From the NCBI GenBank assembly GCA_963678675.1, contig OY783193.1:4037501-4101500 (forward strand): 64,000 nucleotides of DNA, in the 5' to 3' direction. The notes under the pieces are model-generated. The model searched no databases and was not told where the DNA came from. It saw only the letters and a list, made by a program, of their open reading frames with translations. This stretch comes from Xiphydria camelus. Lineage: Eukaryota; Arthropoda; Insecta; Hymenoptera; Xiphydriidae. Both the position numbers and the translations under genes were made by a program. Each line of letters starts with the position of its first letter. Position 1 is the first letter of the stretch. Shown piece after piece: positions 41,646 through 53,600 of this stretch.

Positions 41646-41705
41646 GTCTAAGACATCTGTCTTAGAACCTACTCAATAAACGCATCTTCTTCTTCTACTT
41701 CTCCA
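40880..41705 (+). repeat. Tandem array of stem-loop/AATAAA/CTT-tail modules (plus orientation)
   Basis: At least six degenerate copies of the same layout. A GTGCTCT-like lead is followed by a short G/C stem-loop (for example CTAGAGGGCTTGCCCTAG near 41283), then TCTAATAAA or CAATAAA, then TGCTTCTTCTTC. Copies sit near 40900, 41050, 41215, 41285, 41560 and 41660. Spacers are rich in TTACTTATTT-like words. The layout resembles 3' ends of non-LTR retroelements or SINEs, but no coding body is attached. Confidence 0.7.
41598..41645 (+). repeat. (TC)n microsatellite
   Basis: CT dinucleotide run interrupted once, forming the tail of one array module. Confidence 0.9.
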
Positions 41706-41709
41706 CGCG

Positions 41710-41872
41710 GGTCATCTCTCGGACTTTTCTTGCTCCTCTCTCTCCCTCCCTCCCGCTCCTCGCGTCCGCCGCCGAGATCAACGATAAAGGAACGAGGGAC
41801 ACGCGAGGACGAGGAAAGGGAGCGGAGGACAGGAGTACGGTATCGCTCCAGGAAACGCGCGGAAGAGGCACG

Positions 41873-41908
<36 letters not shown>

Positions 41909-43780
41909 CGAGGAGAGCGTCATCGCCGGCGTCGAGAGGTAGGCGTACGTACGAACGCCTCGTGAACCAGTGACCCACTGGGACCACCGCGAGACCGCCG
42001 TACCGTGGCGCGCGCGGTGTATTTCGGTAGTGAGTAGACTCGGCGAACGGGCGGTTCGTTGACCCTTCTCTTCGTCTCTCTCCCTCTCTCTCTCTCTCTC
42101 GCTCCTTTCCCCCCTCCTTCTCTCTTTCTCTCTCTTCGCGCCTCGCCCCCTCTCCCTTCCCCTTCGCCATCCCACCAACCGTATCCACCTTGGCGCGCTC
42201 TCCGCGCGGACACTCCGCGAGTCTCGCTCCGACCGCGACGCATACGGACGGGACGCATCGCCGTCGCCGTCGGGTCCGATCATCCTGGAAAAACAGGCTC
42301 GCGCCCCCGCGGATGGGCTCGGAACGCACGACGTTCGAGAGCGCGCGCTATCATCGCAAAACGGCTAGACGCGAGCACCGGTAGCGGTAGTACACACGCG
42401 CAGAGTAGGTGGACATAGTCGGAATAGGGGTAGAGAGAGGCGTGTATGGGACGCGCCGCGCGAGCACGTGCTCCGTGCGACGTGCCGTTATCTAGCGGGC
42501 CCGCGAACGGCCGGCCCGCTGCTCGTCCCGTCCCGGCGATGTCGGGAGCGTCGGGCGAGCGAGAGAGGAGATCGAGGAGGTTCCTCTCCTCTCTCGCGCT
42601 CGCGACAGGCAGGCGCGGGCAGGACGCGCGCCGCTCCCGCTCGCACGAGCGCTCTCGGTCAAGCACCTGTGAGAGTGAAAGTGCCTCTTCCCTTCTTCCC
42701 CTCGAATCGCGCCGCCGCCGCTGCGTTCGTTCGCTCGCTCATTCGCCGCGACGATCCTTCCTTCGCGCGCACAGCGCGCGGGATCGCCGATCGATCGGCG
42801 CTTTCGCTCGAAGAAACGCACGCGGGCCCACTTCGAGGATGAGAGTCCCTGCGGCCGCGCGCGAACCGATCGTCGCGGTCCGTCTGCCCGCCGGCGCTAA
42901 TGCGCGCGGGCCGCATAACCTTTTGCCATGCGTTATTCATTATCATAAATCCGAATTAGAAATTTCGTTAATAGACGATGTACAGCGAGTCGCGCATAGC
43001 CGATGAGCCGGGAAAGCTTGGACTTTCGAGTACGTCGACCCTCTCTCCCCCTCCCCCCGGGAAGTGTGACCCGGAGCGATCGTTGTTGTCGCGCGCGCGG
43101 TCCTTTCTACCGCGTGCGCGCCGCTACACGCGGCCGATACGCGCAACGCGTGTTTATCGCGCGCGCGCGCCGTGATACGGGTCGAGTGTGTAATGAGTCG
43201 TCGCGAAATATCGTGGGATATTCCGGTACATGCGAAGTCTTCTCTTTTTCCTCGTCTCTCGTTCTCGCGCGCGGGCGAACAACGGTAAAGAAATCTACCG
43301 TCGCCGATACCCTCGACGAACGGATTCAACCGTAGGTATCGTCGTCGACGAGCCGCGCTGTTCGCTCCTCTCCTCCGCACCGTTAGCCAAAAGGGGCGCT
43401 GCGCACGTACCTACGCCCTCTCGCGGAGCGAACGGCGCGGAGTCGCCGCCGCTTGCATGTATCAGGTGCAACGTGCGCGGCTACGCGTCAACGACGACGA
43501 TCCCGACGAGCCCTCGCGCGCAGCCGCGAGTGACACGGAAAACATTTCTTTCCGGCGACTCGCTCCGAGACCCACAACGCCGCGCGGTATACGAGAGAAC
43601 GCGCGGACGGGGGCGGGCGGTTCTTCTGCGCGGCCGGATCTCGCGAGGAGCGGCGGCGCACAGTGGTGGTCCTCGTCCTCGATCGTCGCCACGGTGTGAC
43701 CGTCGCGCCGAAACGTCCTCTTCCCCGCTAAAGAATCTTATTATTAAAATAATTAATAACGATATGTTTCGTATACAATT
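41710..43780. other. CpG-rich intergenic stretch with short (AG)n and (TC)n tracts
   Basis: Dinucleotide tracts at about 41878-41902 and 42077-42101. ORFs on both strands are Arg/Ser/Glu repeats driven by composition. Nothing else supported. Confidence 0.45.
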
Positions 43781-43786
43781 GATCTA

Positions 43787-43936
43787 CTGATTGAAATCAT
43801 TTCTCTTGATGAATTAATTGAAGGAGGTACTGCTGTATTACAGGAACATGACAAAACTCATCATAAACCTATTCTTGGTATTAAATTCAATATTCCTTTA
43901 GTAATTAACGACGCTCGTCTCGAAAGTCGTTCGTAA
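43787..43936 (+). other. Short unidentified open frame of possible decayed coding sequence
   Basis: Fifty codons in an abruptly AT-rich patch with balanced amino-acid composition (LDELIEGGTAVLQEHDKTHH). It ends at TAA 43934-43936. No homologue is recognised; it may be part of an old element. The 1.6 kb that follows to 45.49 kb holds nothing I can identify. Confidence 0.2.
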
Positions 43937-45490
43937 ACAAAGTTAACTGGACAAAATAAACCTGACGAAGTAAGGGTAGAAGTGGAATAGATGCCCAACC
44001 CCCTTTATATCGAATAATATGTCAGCACGATTGAAGCAATGGGGAATTTATGTCTACGTCATCGTGAACATGGGCGTGAAAAATCAACCCATCAGTTAAA
44101 ATGACGGCTGTGGGGTATCTCCGAAGAAATATCGACGCGCGCGAGCGTCAATTTTGCGGATCGGTAGAGCTGATCGATGGAGAACGGTAACTGCTATAAG
44201 TACGATTTAAATCTCGCACGTCGGAATAATTAGCGGTGAGGATTACCGTTAGTTTTTCATTGAAGGATGGATGCTACATTGAAAACAAATTTGCTTCATT
44301 CAACCATCTTTCACATGTCTGATAAATGATTGCAGGGCTCCCAGTTTTTAATTGCTTTAATGATTCGTTATTTTTTCGATTAAGTCAGTAGAAAGTAATT
44401 TCGACATAAAAGTCGTTAATTAAAAAATTTCGTCCTTCGATTCGTGAAATAATTTTACGTAACTTCTCCTGTCGCTGAGACGCTGCAACAAATCCTATAA
44501 ATTCTCAGTGTCGAGATGGTCGTGCCATGAGAAAAGGTTTATCGAGATATTTGTTCGTTAGAGAGTGATCAGATTTGTCATCTTCCATAGCTCACAATTT
44601 TGATGTGTCCTTGTGAAGATAAATTATTTCAATTATACAAATCTCAATTCAGTGTGTTTTGACGTTAAATTTGTTTTTATCGTAGATTCGAAAAATATAG
44701 ACGTAATTATCTACCACGTATTTTTTATTTTTCATCCTCCGCCTTATCTGAGCGGAAACACGATATTTTGAAATGCAGCTAGATGCGTCATAGTCCAGTA
44801 AGACTATCTCCCCTCGCACTCGCAACTTGGCATAACACGCGTATCTATGCCTTTCCGATGACGTCATAATGTTCTAGCGAGAAAGATTTCTAACTCCGCG
44901 AATAATTATTTTCTTCGGACCGACTTTTCTTTTGTTTGTTATTGAATGTGTATACGGATTACACAGATCACAGACTTAAAAAAATACGAATATTCCTTTA
45001 CGTTAAACCCGAATTATTTTCTTTCAAAATATTATCTCTTCAAAACTCTACTGAATTTGTTACAAACACCATTAAACCGCTTTTTCTCATCCTTTCACAA
45101 CTCTCCGATGAGGAAAGGTTAGTCACTTTTGGTCATTCACTTCAAATAACGAGTCATTTGAATCCACTATTTTTAAACATCCAATCGGATGAGAGCCCTG
45201 CGATTGCTAAAAATAGAGAAACCGTATAAATTTGTACTCCTCGTAGGTATATCAGGTGGGGCACCTATCGCACTTTTACCCCATATATATATACGTATCT
45301 CGCTTCCTATCATTTCGCAACTTCTCCGTCGCATCAGAGTCTATCTTGCATTGTTTGTTTCTCCGCGTCTACCCCGCGGGACCCGTAGACGCGGCACATT
45401 CCTCGCGAAGGTATATCAAGCTGTGCGTCGACCCGCGCGCGATAATCCGATAACCGCGCGCGCGGACAGGAGAAGTTCCAGGTATACAGA

Positions 45491-46820
45491 TAGCCCAAGG
45501 AACTTATCCATTTTACAAAAAGTCGATGAGGGTAGGCTGATTTTTTCAGGGCTGTGTAAGGGCAGTCTCCAGAGTACCGAACCAAAAGATCACACTCGAA
45601 ATCCTTTAGGGTTTTGCGCTAGCGGCTTTTTTATTGTTAATAATTTTTTTTTTCGACAAAATGTCTTTAATAAAAGTTGTAGATAATAATATTCTGATCA
45701 ACTTTGCCTGATGACTTTTTTTTCTAGCTATCTTAGTTTAGGCGCTACGGCCATTTTTGTATTTGGAAATTTAACACATTCCGTGCCGCGTGGGGCGTAT
45801 ACGACCCACGCTGAACTTTCCGTTCAGGCCACTTGGTATTCTCATTGAATAACGAAGAATTCTTTTAATAATTTATTGTCAAATATAGGCACCTTACATC
45901 ATGTGTACCGCGTTAATAATAAATTTAATTTTGTCTTGTTATTAACAATGACGACAATAAAAATTTTAATTTATCGCTTTGTTTTCTAATGCAATATTCA
46001 GAGTTCCGACTATAATGTTAATAATGTTAACACTTTCGCTGCCGATTGTGCGTCATGCGACTTATACCGCATACGCCGGTGACGCTCCACGTGCGTCAGT
46101 ACAGTATGTCCCGTGGATATAACGCAAGAGTATTTGAATTTCCCCCACATTTGACTTTGGTAGTGCTTGGAACGGTGCTGTAGTTAGAGTTGGCTTCAGA
46201 AGAGTGCGCTGCGTTCTTACGAGCCGTGTTTCCGCGAAACCTGTATGATTATTTCTCATCACTTCTACACATTATTTACCATTATTTTTACAAATTCAGT
46301 TAATTTCGAGGTTAGACGCTTCGATCTCCCGAATTGACAGTTCCCGGGAAATCAGACGTTTTACACTTTTCGCGCTCTCGAAACGCGGCTCGTAACAACG
46401 CAGCGCGCTCTTCTGAAGCCAACTCTAACTACAGCACCGTTCCAAGCACTACCAAAGTCAAATGTCAGGGAAACTCAAATACTTGCGTTTTATCCACGGG
46501 ACATACTGTATAATGCGGCTCAGTATAGTCGGCTCACACACAAAAATGGCCGTAGCGCCTAAACTAAAATAGCTAGAAAAAAAAGTCACGAGGCAAAGTT
46601 GATCGGAATATTATTATCTGCAACTTTTATTCAGGTCATTTTGTCGAAAAAAAAATTATTAACAATAAAAAAGCCTCTAGCGCAAAACGCTAAAGGATTT
46701 CGAGTGTGATCTTTTGGTTCGGTACTCTTGGAGACTGCCCTTAAACAGCCCTGAAAAAATCAGCCTATCCTCATCGATTTTTTTGCGGCATGGTACAAAA
46801 TGGACGAGTTTCTTGGGCTA
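45491..46820. mobile_element. Non-autonomous DNA transposon with about 270-bp terminal inverted repeats
   Basis: The left arm, about 45491-45762, reappears inverted at about 46541-46820 with scattered mismatches and an 11-bp indel. Both ends read TAGCCCAAG inwards. Flanks read AGA on both sides of the outer TA, so the target duplication is TA or AGA. There is no transposase ORF. The interior contains TTAACAC-starting words followed by GC-rich short palindromes, and a nested element at 46102-46508. Confidence 0.75.
46102..46508. mobile_element. Nested mariner-like MITE with TA duplication
   Basis: Ends CAGTATGTCCCGTGGATA and its inverse, flanked by TA at 46100-46101 and 46509-46510. The inverted arms continue for about 130 bp with about 90% identity. 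407 bp, no coding capacity. The ends resemble Tc1/mariner termini. It sits inside the larger 45491-46820 element, so it inserted later. Confidence 0.85.
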
Positions 46821-46829
46821 AGAGTGCAG

Positions 46830-47712
46830 CCGCGTGCGTTTGTCGACGAGAGAGAGAGAGAGAGAGAGAGAATCGCTCGCGCTTACCACCCCCGGACGGG
46901 TACCGCCCTCTCCCTCCCTCCTTTCTCAATTTTGCGTAACCGCAAACACCTCTTCGCACCGCGCCACGGGAAGAGAGGGCTCCCATTTAACGCCTCGCGA
47001 ACGTGAATACGGTGTATTAATGAAATTAGCATAAGAGGAGAAAGTCGCGGTCGACACCGCGGGGATTCACGCACGCACGCGACACACGCGAGTGCCGAAT
47101 CCGCCCGCGGACCGTACGTCGAGCGCGAGAGCTGCGGCGGCGGCCGTACGCGAGAGCCGAAGGAGAAGGAGCGAGGAGGACGTTGAACCGTGAAAAAGCG
47201 TTTAGCCGCTCCGCGCGCTGCCGCTGCAGCGCGCGAGAGTCCGCGCCGATGTGGATGCACGATTCCGTGACGCGACCCAGTTTTCCAGCCGAAACTCCGC
47301 GACGGGCGCGCGTTCCCTCGGACGGCAGATTGGAAATCGCGCGCGCGTCACGTCGCGACGCCGATCGTCCTCGCGGCGATATCGCGATGATATGTACTCG
47401 CGCGCGCGCGCGCGCGCGGTCTCTCGGCGAGGTCGACGAACCGCGCGCGGGCCGAATCTAACGCGATCCCGCGGACCAATCGAGGCGTTAGTACGCGGAT
47501 ATGCGCGAGAGGGAGGGACGGGAGAAAAAAGGAAGAGGTTTACGAAACCGTATAGTTTCGCGCCGGGTGGGGGCGGGGGGGGGGGGGAGAGGCGTTCGAC
47601 CCATATTTTCGGGAATGTGGGTCGCGGTCTTCCTCCGGTCGGCCTCTCCATTGTCACGAACGCTAACGACGATACGGACGCGTCTTCGTATCAATTTTAT
47701 CCCGCTCTCTTC

Positions 47713-47745
<33 letters not shown>

Positions 47746-49330
47746 TCTCTAGCTCGCGAACTTTCCCGCTCCTCCTCGTCCTGCGACCGATACGCGATTT
47801 TTCGTGCGTCGCGACCGATCGATCCTATCGCACGCGAGCAGCGGTGGTCCAACCGGTCCATCGCCGAGGCGTTCCTCGCAAGGCTGTGCGCCTCCTTCGC
47901 GGGGGGTCGTTCACCTCCGCGTTTGAATTGGGGTACAGGGCCCTCTCCTTCGAGTCTAGGGGAGAAGAGTCGCGTTATTTCGAAAACTCGAGGTGTTTTT
48001 GCGACTGATGTCGATGATGGAATGTCCCGGAGAGATACGACACGCGGAATTGACGGGCCGTTATCGGGACGTTTCGGATTGACGCGATTCGATTTTTCGC
48101 AAAATATTTTACAGTCGAGATACCGCACAGAGTGAAAAAAGCATTGGTTGGATCCAGTGAAAATTACTCGCGGGGTCGCGAATAATTATTTATATCGATG
48201 AAATCGTTTGTCACGCGTCAATATCATATTTCTTTCTTACAATTACATGCGGAATGGTGTGTGATCGCGGGGAAGAAGTATCTAATTAATATATGAAAAA
48301 GGATTTAATCAATGTAAATTGATAATTACTCGCGACCCCGCAAACAATTATATCAGGAGATCGAACTGATTCTTTTTCTCCGCGCGTAAGAACTCGAAGC
48401 GTGCGCTCGGTCCAATCAGGAAAACGGGTTGCCCAGAGTGGATCGGCGGATTCCAGCATTGGAACCGCTGACTCGATTGAGAAAAAAAAAGAAAGGTGCC
48501 AGAAATAGACAAATATTCCTTTCCACGAATTACGGTAAAAACCTATAAAGATATCGCGAGTCGAGGGTATTTTTCGAGAAAAAAAAAAGAAACAAAATAT
48601 CACGTGTCTCCACCGCGCTCGAGAAAATCGAAAACGTCGAACCACGTGATCAGTCTTGCCTGCCAAGGTAAAACAGTATACGATTCCTTTTCAGCGAATC
48701 TTAAAAGAAAATTAAGTAAGTTTGTCGCACGATGTTTGATAATACTCTGCTCAATTTATGTTCTCTCGTTCCAAGTTTCGTTTATCTATCTCTAAAAACG
48801 GCTAAACGGCACTAAGAATACACAAAAAGTCATTTTTCTCGGAACTCATTTTTTTTTTCGCATACACTGCTTTACCTCAGCAGGCAAGATCTCTCGTAAC
48901 GCGGCGCAGCGCGCAAGTTTTCCCGGACTCGCGCCAGTCGTGCGGAGCGCGTCACGACGACGCGCCGCGGAGAGCTTTGCGCGCGCTCGAGCGCTAGGAG
49001 CCCACGGTAAGGCGGGGGAGGCTGATCTGTGACCGATAGCGCGCGAAACTGGGTTATCAGAACGCGGCTCTCCTTGGACCGGTTACCGGACGCGGCCCTC
49101 CACCTCTTCTTCCTCTTCGAGCCGCGTTCCCTCCCCCTCGCCCCGCGCGTCCACCCACCCGAGTCCGGAGCGTCTCTCCGCGTCAGGCATTTCGAAAGAT
49201 CGCCCGCGCGTCGATGCGACCGGGACGCGTGCCGCCTCCCTGCTGCACCGCTCTTCGGTGGTGTACCGTCGCTCTCGGTCGTATCTCGCAGGAACGCGTC
49301 CGTACGAATCGACGCGGCTCGGCGGGGCTT
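46830..49330. other. GC-rich region with simple repeats, no gene supported
   Basis: (GA)n at 46850-46871, a G-run near 47577-47588, (TC)n at 47707-47735. A long ORF at 47251-48135 overlaps others on the opposite strand and is arginine/serine-rich, so it is not called. Confidence 0.45.
48160..48350. mobile_element. Possible small MITE
   Basis: GCGGGGTCGCGAATAATTAT near 48170 and its inverse near 48322-48342 (one mismatch) bracket about 130 bp of AT-rich DNA within GC-rich flanks. No target duplication identified. Confidence 0.45.
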
Positions 49331-49339
49331 CAGTAGCGA

Positions 49340-49421
49340 AAGAAGAAGAAGATGCATTTATTGATGGCTCGGACGAGACGGAGTCGCCTGAGAGCGCATG
49401 AAGAAAGGAAACAGAAGGCAT

Positions 49422-49461
<40 letters not shown>

Positions 49462-49926
49462 AGAAGAAGAAGCATTTTTTGTGCTCTAGACTCGGGCAAG
49501 CCCGCTAAGAGCTCACAACGAGAGATACAGGGAAAAACATGGTAACTTAAAAGTAATAAATAAGTAATTGGGAGTAACTTAACAGTAGCTTAATGGTAAA
49601 ATAAAAAAAAAATACAAATAAGTAAATGAGTAACAAGTAGGCAAAAACAGTAACGAATAAGTAAGCAGAAGAGAGAGAGAGAGATAGAAGAAGAAGAAGA
49701 AGAAGAAGCGTTTATTAGACTCTAGGGCAAGCCCTCTAAGAGCTAATGAGGAGAGATACAATAGAAGTATACAGATAACACAATAATAGTAAAGTAGCGA
49801 GAATAATAATAATAATAATAAAGCAGATGATGATGAAGGAGATGATGATAATGATGATGATAATTGATGCCAATAAAGAAATAATATAATTGAGTCAGCA
49901 AGCAAGTAAGTAAGCCAGAAAGCAAG
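49340..49926 (-). repeat. Tandem array of stem-loop/AATAAA/CTT-tail modules (minus orientation), left part
   Basis: Three inverted copies of the same module as at 40.9-41.7 kb: near 49345-49385, 49422-49515 (with an (AG)n tail) and 49672-49745. They are joined by AGTAAGTAA-rich spacers. The array is interrupted at 49927 by the CACTA element and resumes at 57592. Confidence 0.7.
49422..49458 (+). repeat. (AG)n microsatellite
   Basis: Uninterrupted AG dinucleotides at the tail of one module. Confidence 0.95.
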
Positions 49927-49949
49927 CACTGCAAATGGAAGTGTGTTAT

Positions 49950-50145
49950 ATTTACACACTTTACGTGTGTAAATCCTTGTAGTTAAGTTTTAAACGTTTC
50001 CTGGCGTTTTAATGTATAATACGTTTTAAACGTGTTAAAGTGAACCGTTTAAAACGTTTTAATCCGGTATAACACATTGTAAACGTGTTATTTTAACACA
50101 TTGTAAACGTGTTATTTTAACACATTTAAAACGAGTAAATTATAG
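49950..50145. repeat. Left subterminal repeats of the CACTA element
   Basis: Several copies of AACGTGTTA-like words in both orientations, including a tandem pair of about 25 bp containing CATTGTAAACGTGTTATTTT near 50084-50133. Such clusters are transposase-binding regions in plant CACTA elements; that role here is inference. Confidence 0.65.
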
Positions 50146-50481
50146 ATAAAAAGTGATTATAAAAGAAAATAGCGCAGCTATTATCAAATTCCAAAAGTTT
50201 TTTCTTATAGGGAGCTTCAAAAGAGCTGTTTCTGCAAAAAAAGCTCTTCTGATGCTCCATAAAAACTACTTTGCATTTTTTTCCAGCTGAATTGTTTTCC
50301 TTTACTGGTCATCTTTTATCTATATACAGTGCGAAGGCGTTTTATAAAGTAATAAAAAAATTATTGTTATTGTAAAATATATTTTACATATATATTACAT
50401 GCATGTAAACTAAATATTTGAGATTGTAAACTAAAAAATTGTGACTGCCGCATATATATGTAGAAACATCTATGTATGGCC

Positions 50482-50602
50482 CCAGTTGTTCCAACTTCTA
50501 GGTAAAATTTATCCTCTCGGTAAACCGCTTATCAGTCAATCAGAGTAGCCAATAAGCGGTTTACCGAGAGGATAAATTTTACCTAGAAGTTGAAACAACT
50601 GG
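50482..50602. mobile_element. Foldback element with 51-bp arms
   Basis: Bases 50482-50532 and 50552-50602 are inverted copies with one mismatch, separated by 19 bp. It lies just inside the CACTA left end, next to the 3' end of the SAMD3-like gene. It is either a tiny MITE or a hairpin terminator-like structure of the element. Confidence 0.75.
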
Positions 50603-50613
50603 CCCTATTTGGT

Positions 50614-53600
50614 TTAATTACGCAAGATACTATTTCGTTTTCGGAGAAATTTTTGCACTGTCGAATTCTTGTTTACCGTAGTGGTTCCCAGAACTTCACC
50701 ATCGATGTATTCCAGGACATTACAGTAGGCGGTCGGGTACCTTATATCCCAGACGTAATATGCAGCAAGAAGACAAGTGATAGTTTTCGTAGCCGTAGGA
50801 TTATCTATTTTGATTTTTACGTGTTCATCCGCTACGATGTACACTGTTGCTATCCTTTCCTCTGCTGTAAAAATAATAGCGCGTGGCGAGTTGTCCTTAC
50901 ATCCAACGAGATGATTCTCCGAGGATGTCATCGCCTGTGTGCAGAAATATGCCTTTATATAAAATTTGAATAAAATAAAAATTGCTTGATTATTGTCATA
51001 CCTCGCTCACGGTGATTAGAGGCGAAAATTTTTTCTTCAGCTTCTTGTTTGCTAATTCATTTTCGAGTTTTGTCATTAACAAAATTTCAGCCCTCTCTGA
51101 ATTAGCTTCGGAGGAAAAGTATTTCTTTAAATTTTGCATCATCAGACCGATGTTTTGGAAAATCACACCTTCGTCTACTTTTCTCAAATTTAGGAAGTCG
51201 AAAAAAATCTGCGAATAATTTAAAACTATTATTTCTTGTAATTTAAGCCGACCTAAAAATCGCATAATACACTAAGAAAAAATGAGTTGATTCAACTCAA
51301 TTTTTAGGGTATGGGCGCTCAACTTAATGTATAATTATCTGAAAAAATATTTTGTTAAAGTAACTAAAATTTATTTGAACTAACTAAATATTCAGCTACC
51401 TAAACTGAATATTTGTTCAAATGACCATAAATAAGGTTGAACGCCCGTAACCTTAAAATTGAGTTGACTGAAAAACTTTTTTTCTCAATGTATGTTAGAT
51501 ATTATAGTTCATAAGTAATATACTGTTTCATATTCCTTCAATTGCGGATACTTTTGAATTATATCCACTATTCCAGTGGCTTCCTTTTCAATCCAGGTTC
51601 TTCGGTGTGAAAGTGTAATCTTTAACAATCGTTTTACATGCGGTGTATTATTATCTTTATGTTTTTTCTCTAATTCTTTGAGAGCGTTTTTTATATCTGT
51701 TTCTGTCGGTTGACCACTACCAGAAAAAACGAAATAAGTTTAAATAATATAATAACTAATAATACAATTAAAATAATAACTAATGATTGACCATATTAAA
51801 AAAAGTAAGGATTACGTTTTTAAGTCAATTAACATGGCTTGCTCAGCTGGCGTTTTGAGTTTTCCATGGTAGTCTCTTTTTAAAGTCTTTTTCTTCATGT
51901 TGGATCGATGATTTCTTACCCAAGTACTTAGTTGTGTTTTCACAATTCCCTTAAGGATTGAAGAAACAGAAATACAAGTACCTATATGTTATTACAATAC
52001 TGCGAAGCCTCGGTGCGTCGCATCTCCATGTTTCAGAGGGGTATGTTGATGCACGGAATGTTGAATACGTGGTTTATTAATAATGAAATAGATATTCTAT
52101 ATAAAGCGTGGCTTTTGGAAAATTCCCGAAAAATACCTATTTTTCACGCTTTTAAAGGGATTTCTCGCCTTAAGATATACTAATTATAGTGACTACAATA
52201 TTCGTTTAAAATGAGTTTTATACCGTCAGGACGAATGAAACAAATGGGGAATTAAATTTAATATACACATTTCTCCAATTATACTGTACAAAATTATCAC
52301 CAAAAACTATTAAGTTTGGTTTACTGCAGTGTAAGAAATATATAAATTTGAAAAATTATTGGCCAACATTATAAGTGTCCAAAGGATCCTAAAATGAGCA
52401 ATAAATAAAAGGCAAAAATAATATGCATTTTACTAACACATTCCATGTGACCTCCGCGAAGCAAAGGATAAGCTGCAACAATGCTCATTGCAAAATTGTG
52501 GTAATCTTGTTTAGTAGGCACCCCTTTAGTCGCTTGCCACAAATAAGATCCCCAAAAATACATGAAAGACTTTTGAGCTTCCAGAACACCAACTTCTTGC
52601 AATTTTTTCTCCAAATCAAAAGTTAACGGTGGCAATGGTGCTGGAAATAATATGGAGCCGGGCCCGGCAATCACTGACTGCGATTTTTCTCCTTCATACG
52701 GAATAGTTGGCGAGATAGTTGTTATCTCACTTGGACCTGCCTTACATTCTTCGCTTTCAATTGATATCTGCAATATGCAACGATATCGTTCCGAAAAATT
52801 ATTTTAAAAATCTTTGAGACGATAAAATAGTAGAAATTAATATAATCTTCATGATTTTAGCAATTTTCAAAACTATGGCAATATTTTATATCCTAATTAA
52901 TTTTTTGGGATTATAAGAATATAATTTTCTTATAAACAGAAGAAAAATTTGATAATTTGAATTTTTTAAAATGCGGAAATCATCTGGCTCATCAATTAAT
53001 AAAGAACACCCCAACATCTTTGATAGTCTCTAACCTTATCTTGGGGGGAGGGGGGTTGGCTTTATGAAACAAAATAAAAGGTAAGATACTGAAGGCAACT
53101 AAGGATTAATTAAATAATAAAGAACAAGAATACATAACATCGATGACAAATGATTAAACATACCTCTTTTTTGAAAATATTTTTCAACGCATGATCTTCA
53201 GACTTCTTTTCCGATACGTTCGCAACTGAATGTGAGGCTTCCAATTCACTTGTCGCATTTGAAGTACTTTGCAGAGGTTCAGTGTACAGAACATTTACTT
53301 CCATTGAGTTCCAATTGTTTTGCAAATCATCTTGATCGAAATCTTCGTTACGATTCTTCGAGCCGGGCACAATTTCTTCGACGGTTTGAATGAGAACCAC
53401 ATTAACATCACTTTTGTCAGGAATCTCGTAGTCTTCTTCAATATCGCAAAATTTATCCCCTCTGTCAGGATCCTTTGTTTGCAAAACGATTGATTTGTGA
53501 TGCACCATCGCTTTCAATATAGCGTCCGTCTTGCACACTTCGAATAACTTGCCACGTACAACTTCAGCGTCACATTTATTTTTTTCCGACACGTATCTAA

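Noticed and set aside
41669..42329. Overlapping minus-strand ORFs rich in Arg-Glu
   Set aside because: Translations of (AG)n/(TC)n tracts in three frames.
47251..48135. 294-codon plus-strand ORF
   Set aside because: Contains poly-Gly, Ser-Leu and Arg runs from simple repeats; no recognisable domain and no splice context.
49579..49959. 126-codon Leu/Ser/Tyr-rich minus ORF, membrane-protein-like
   Set aside because: Spans the repeat array and the CACTA boundary; hydrophobicity comes from TTACTTA-type spacer.
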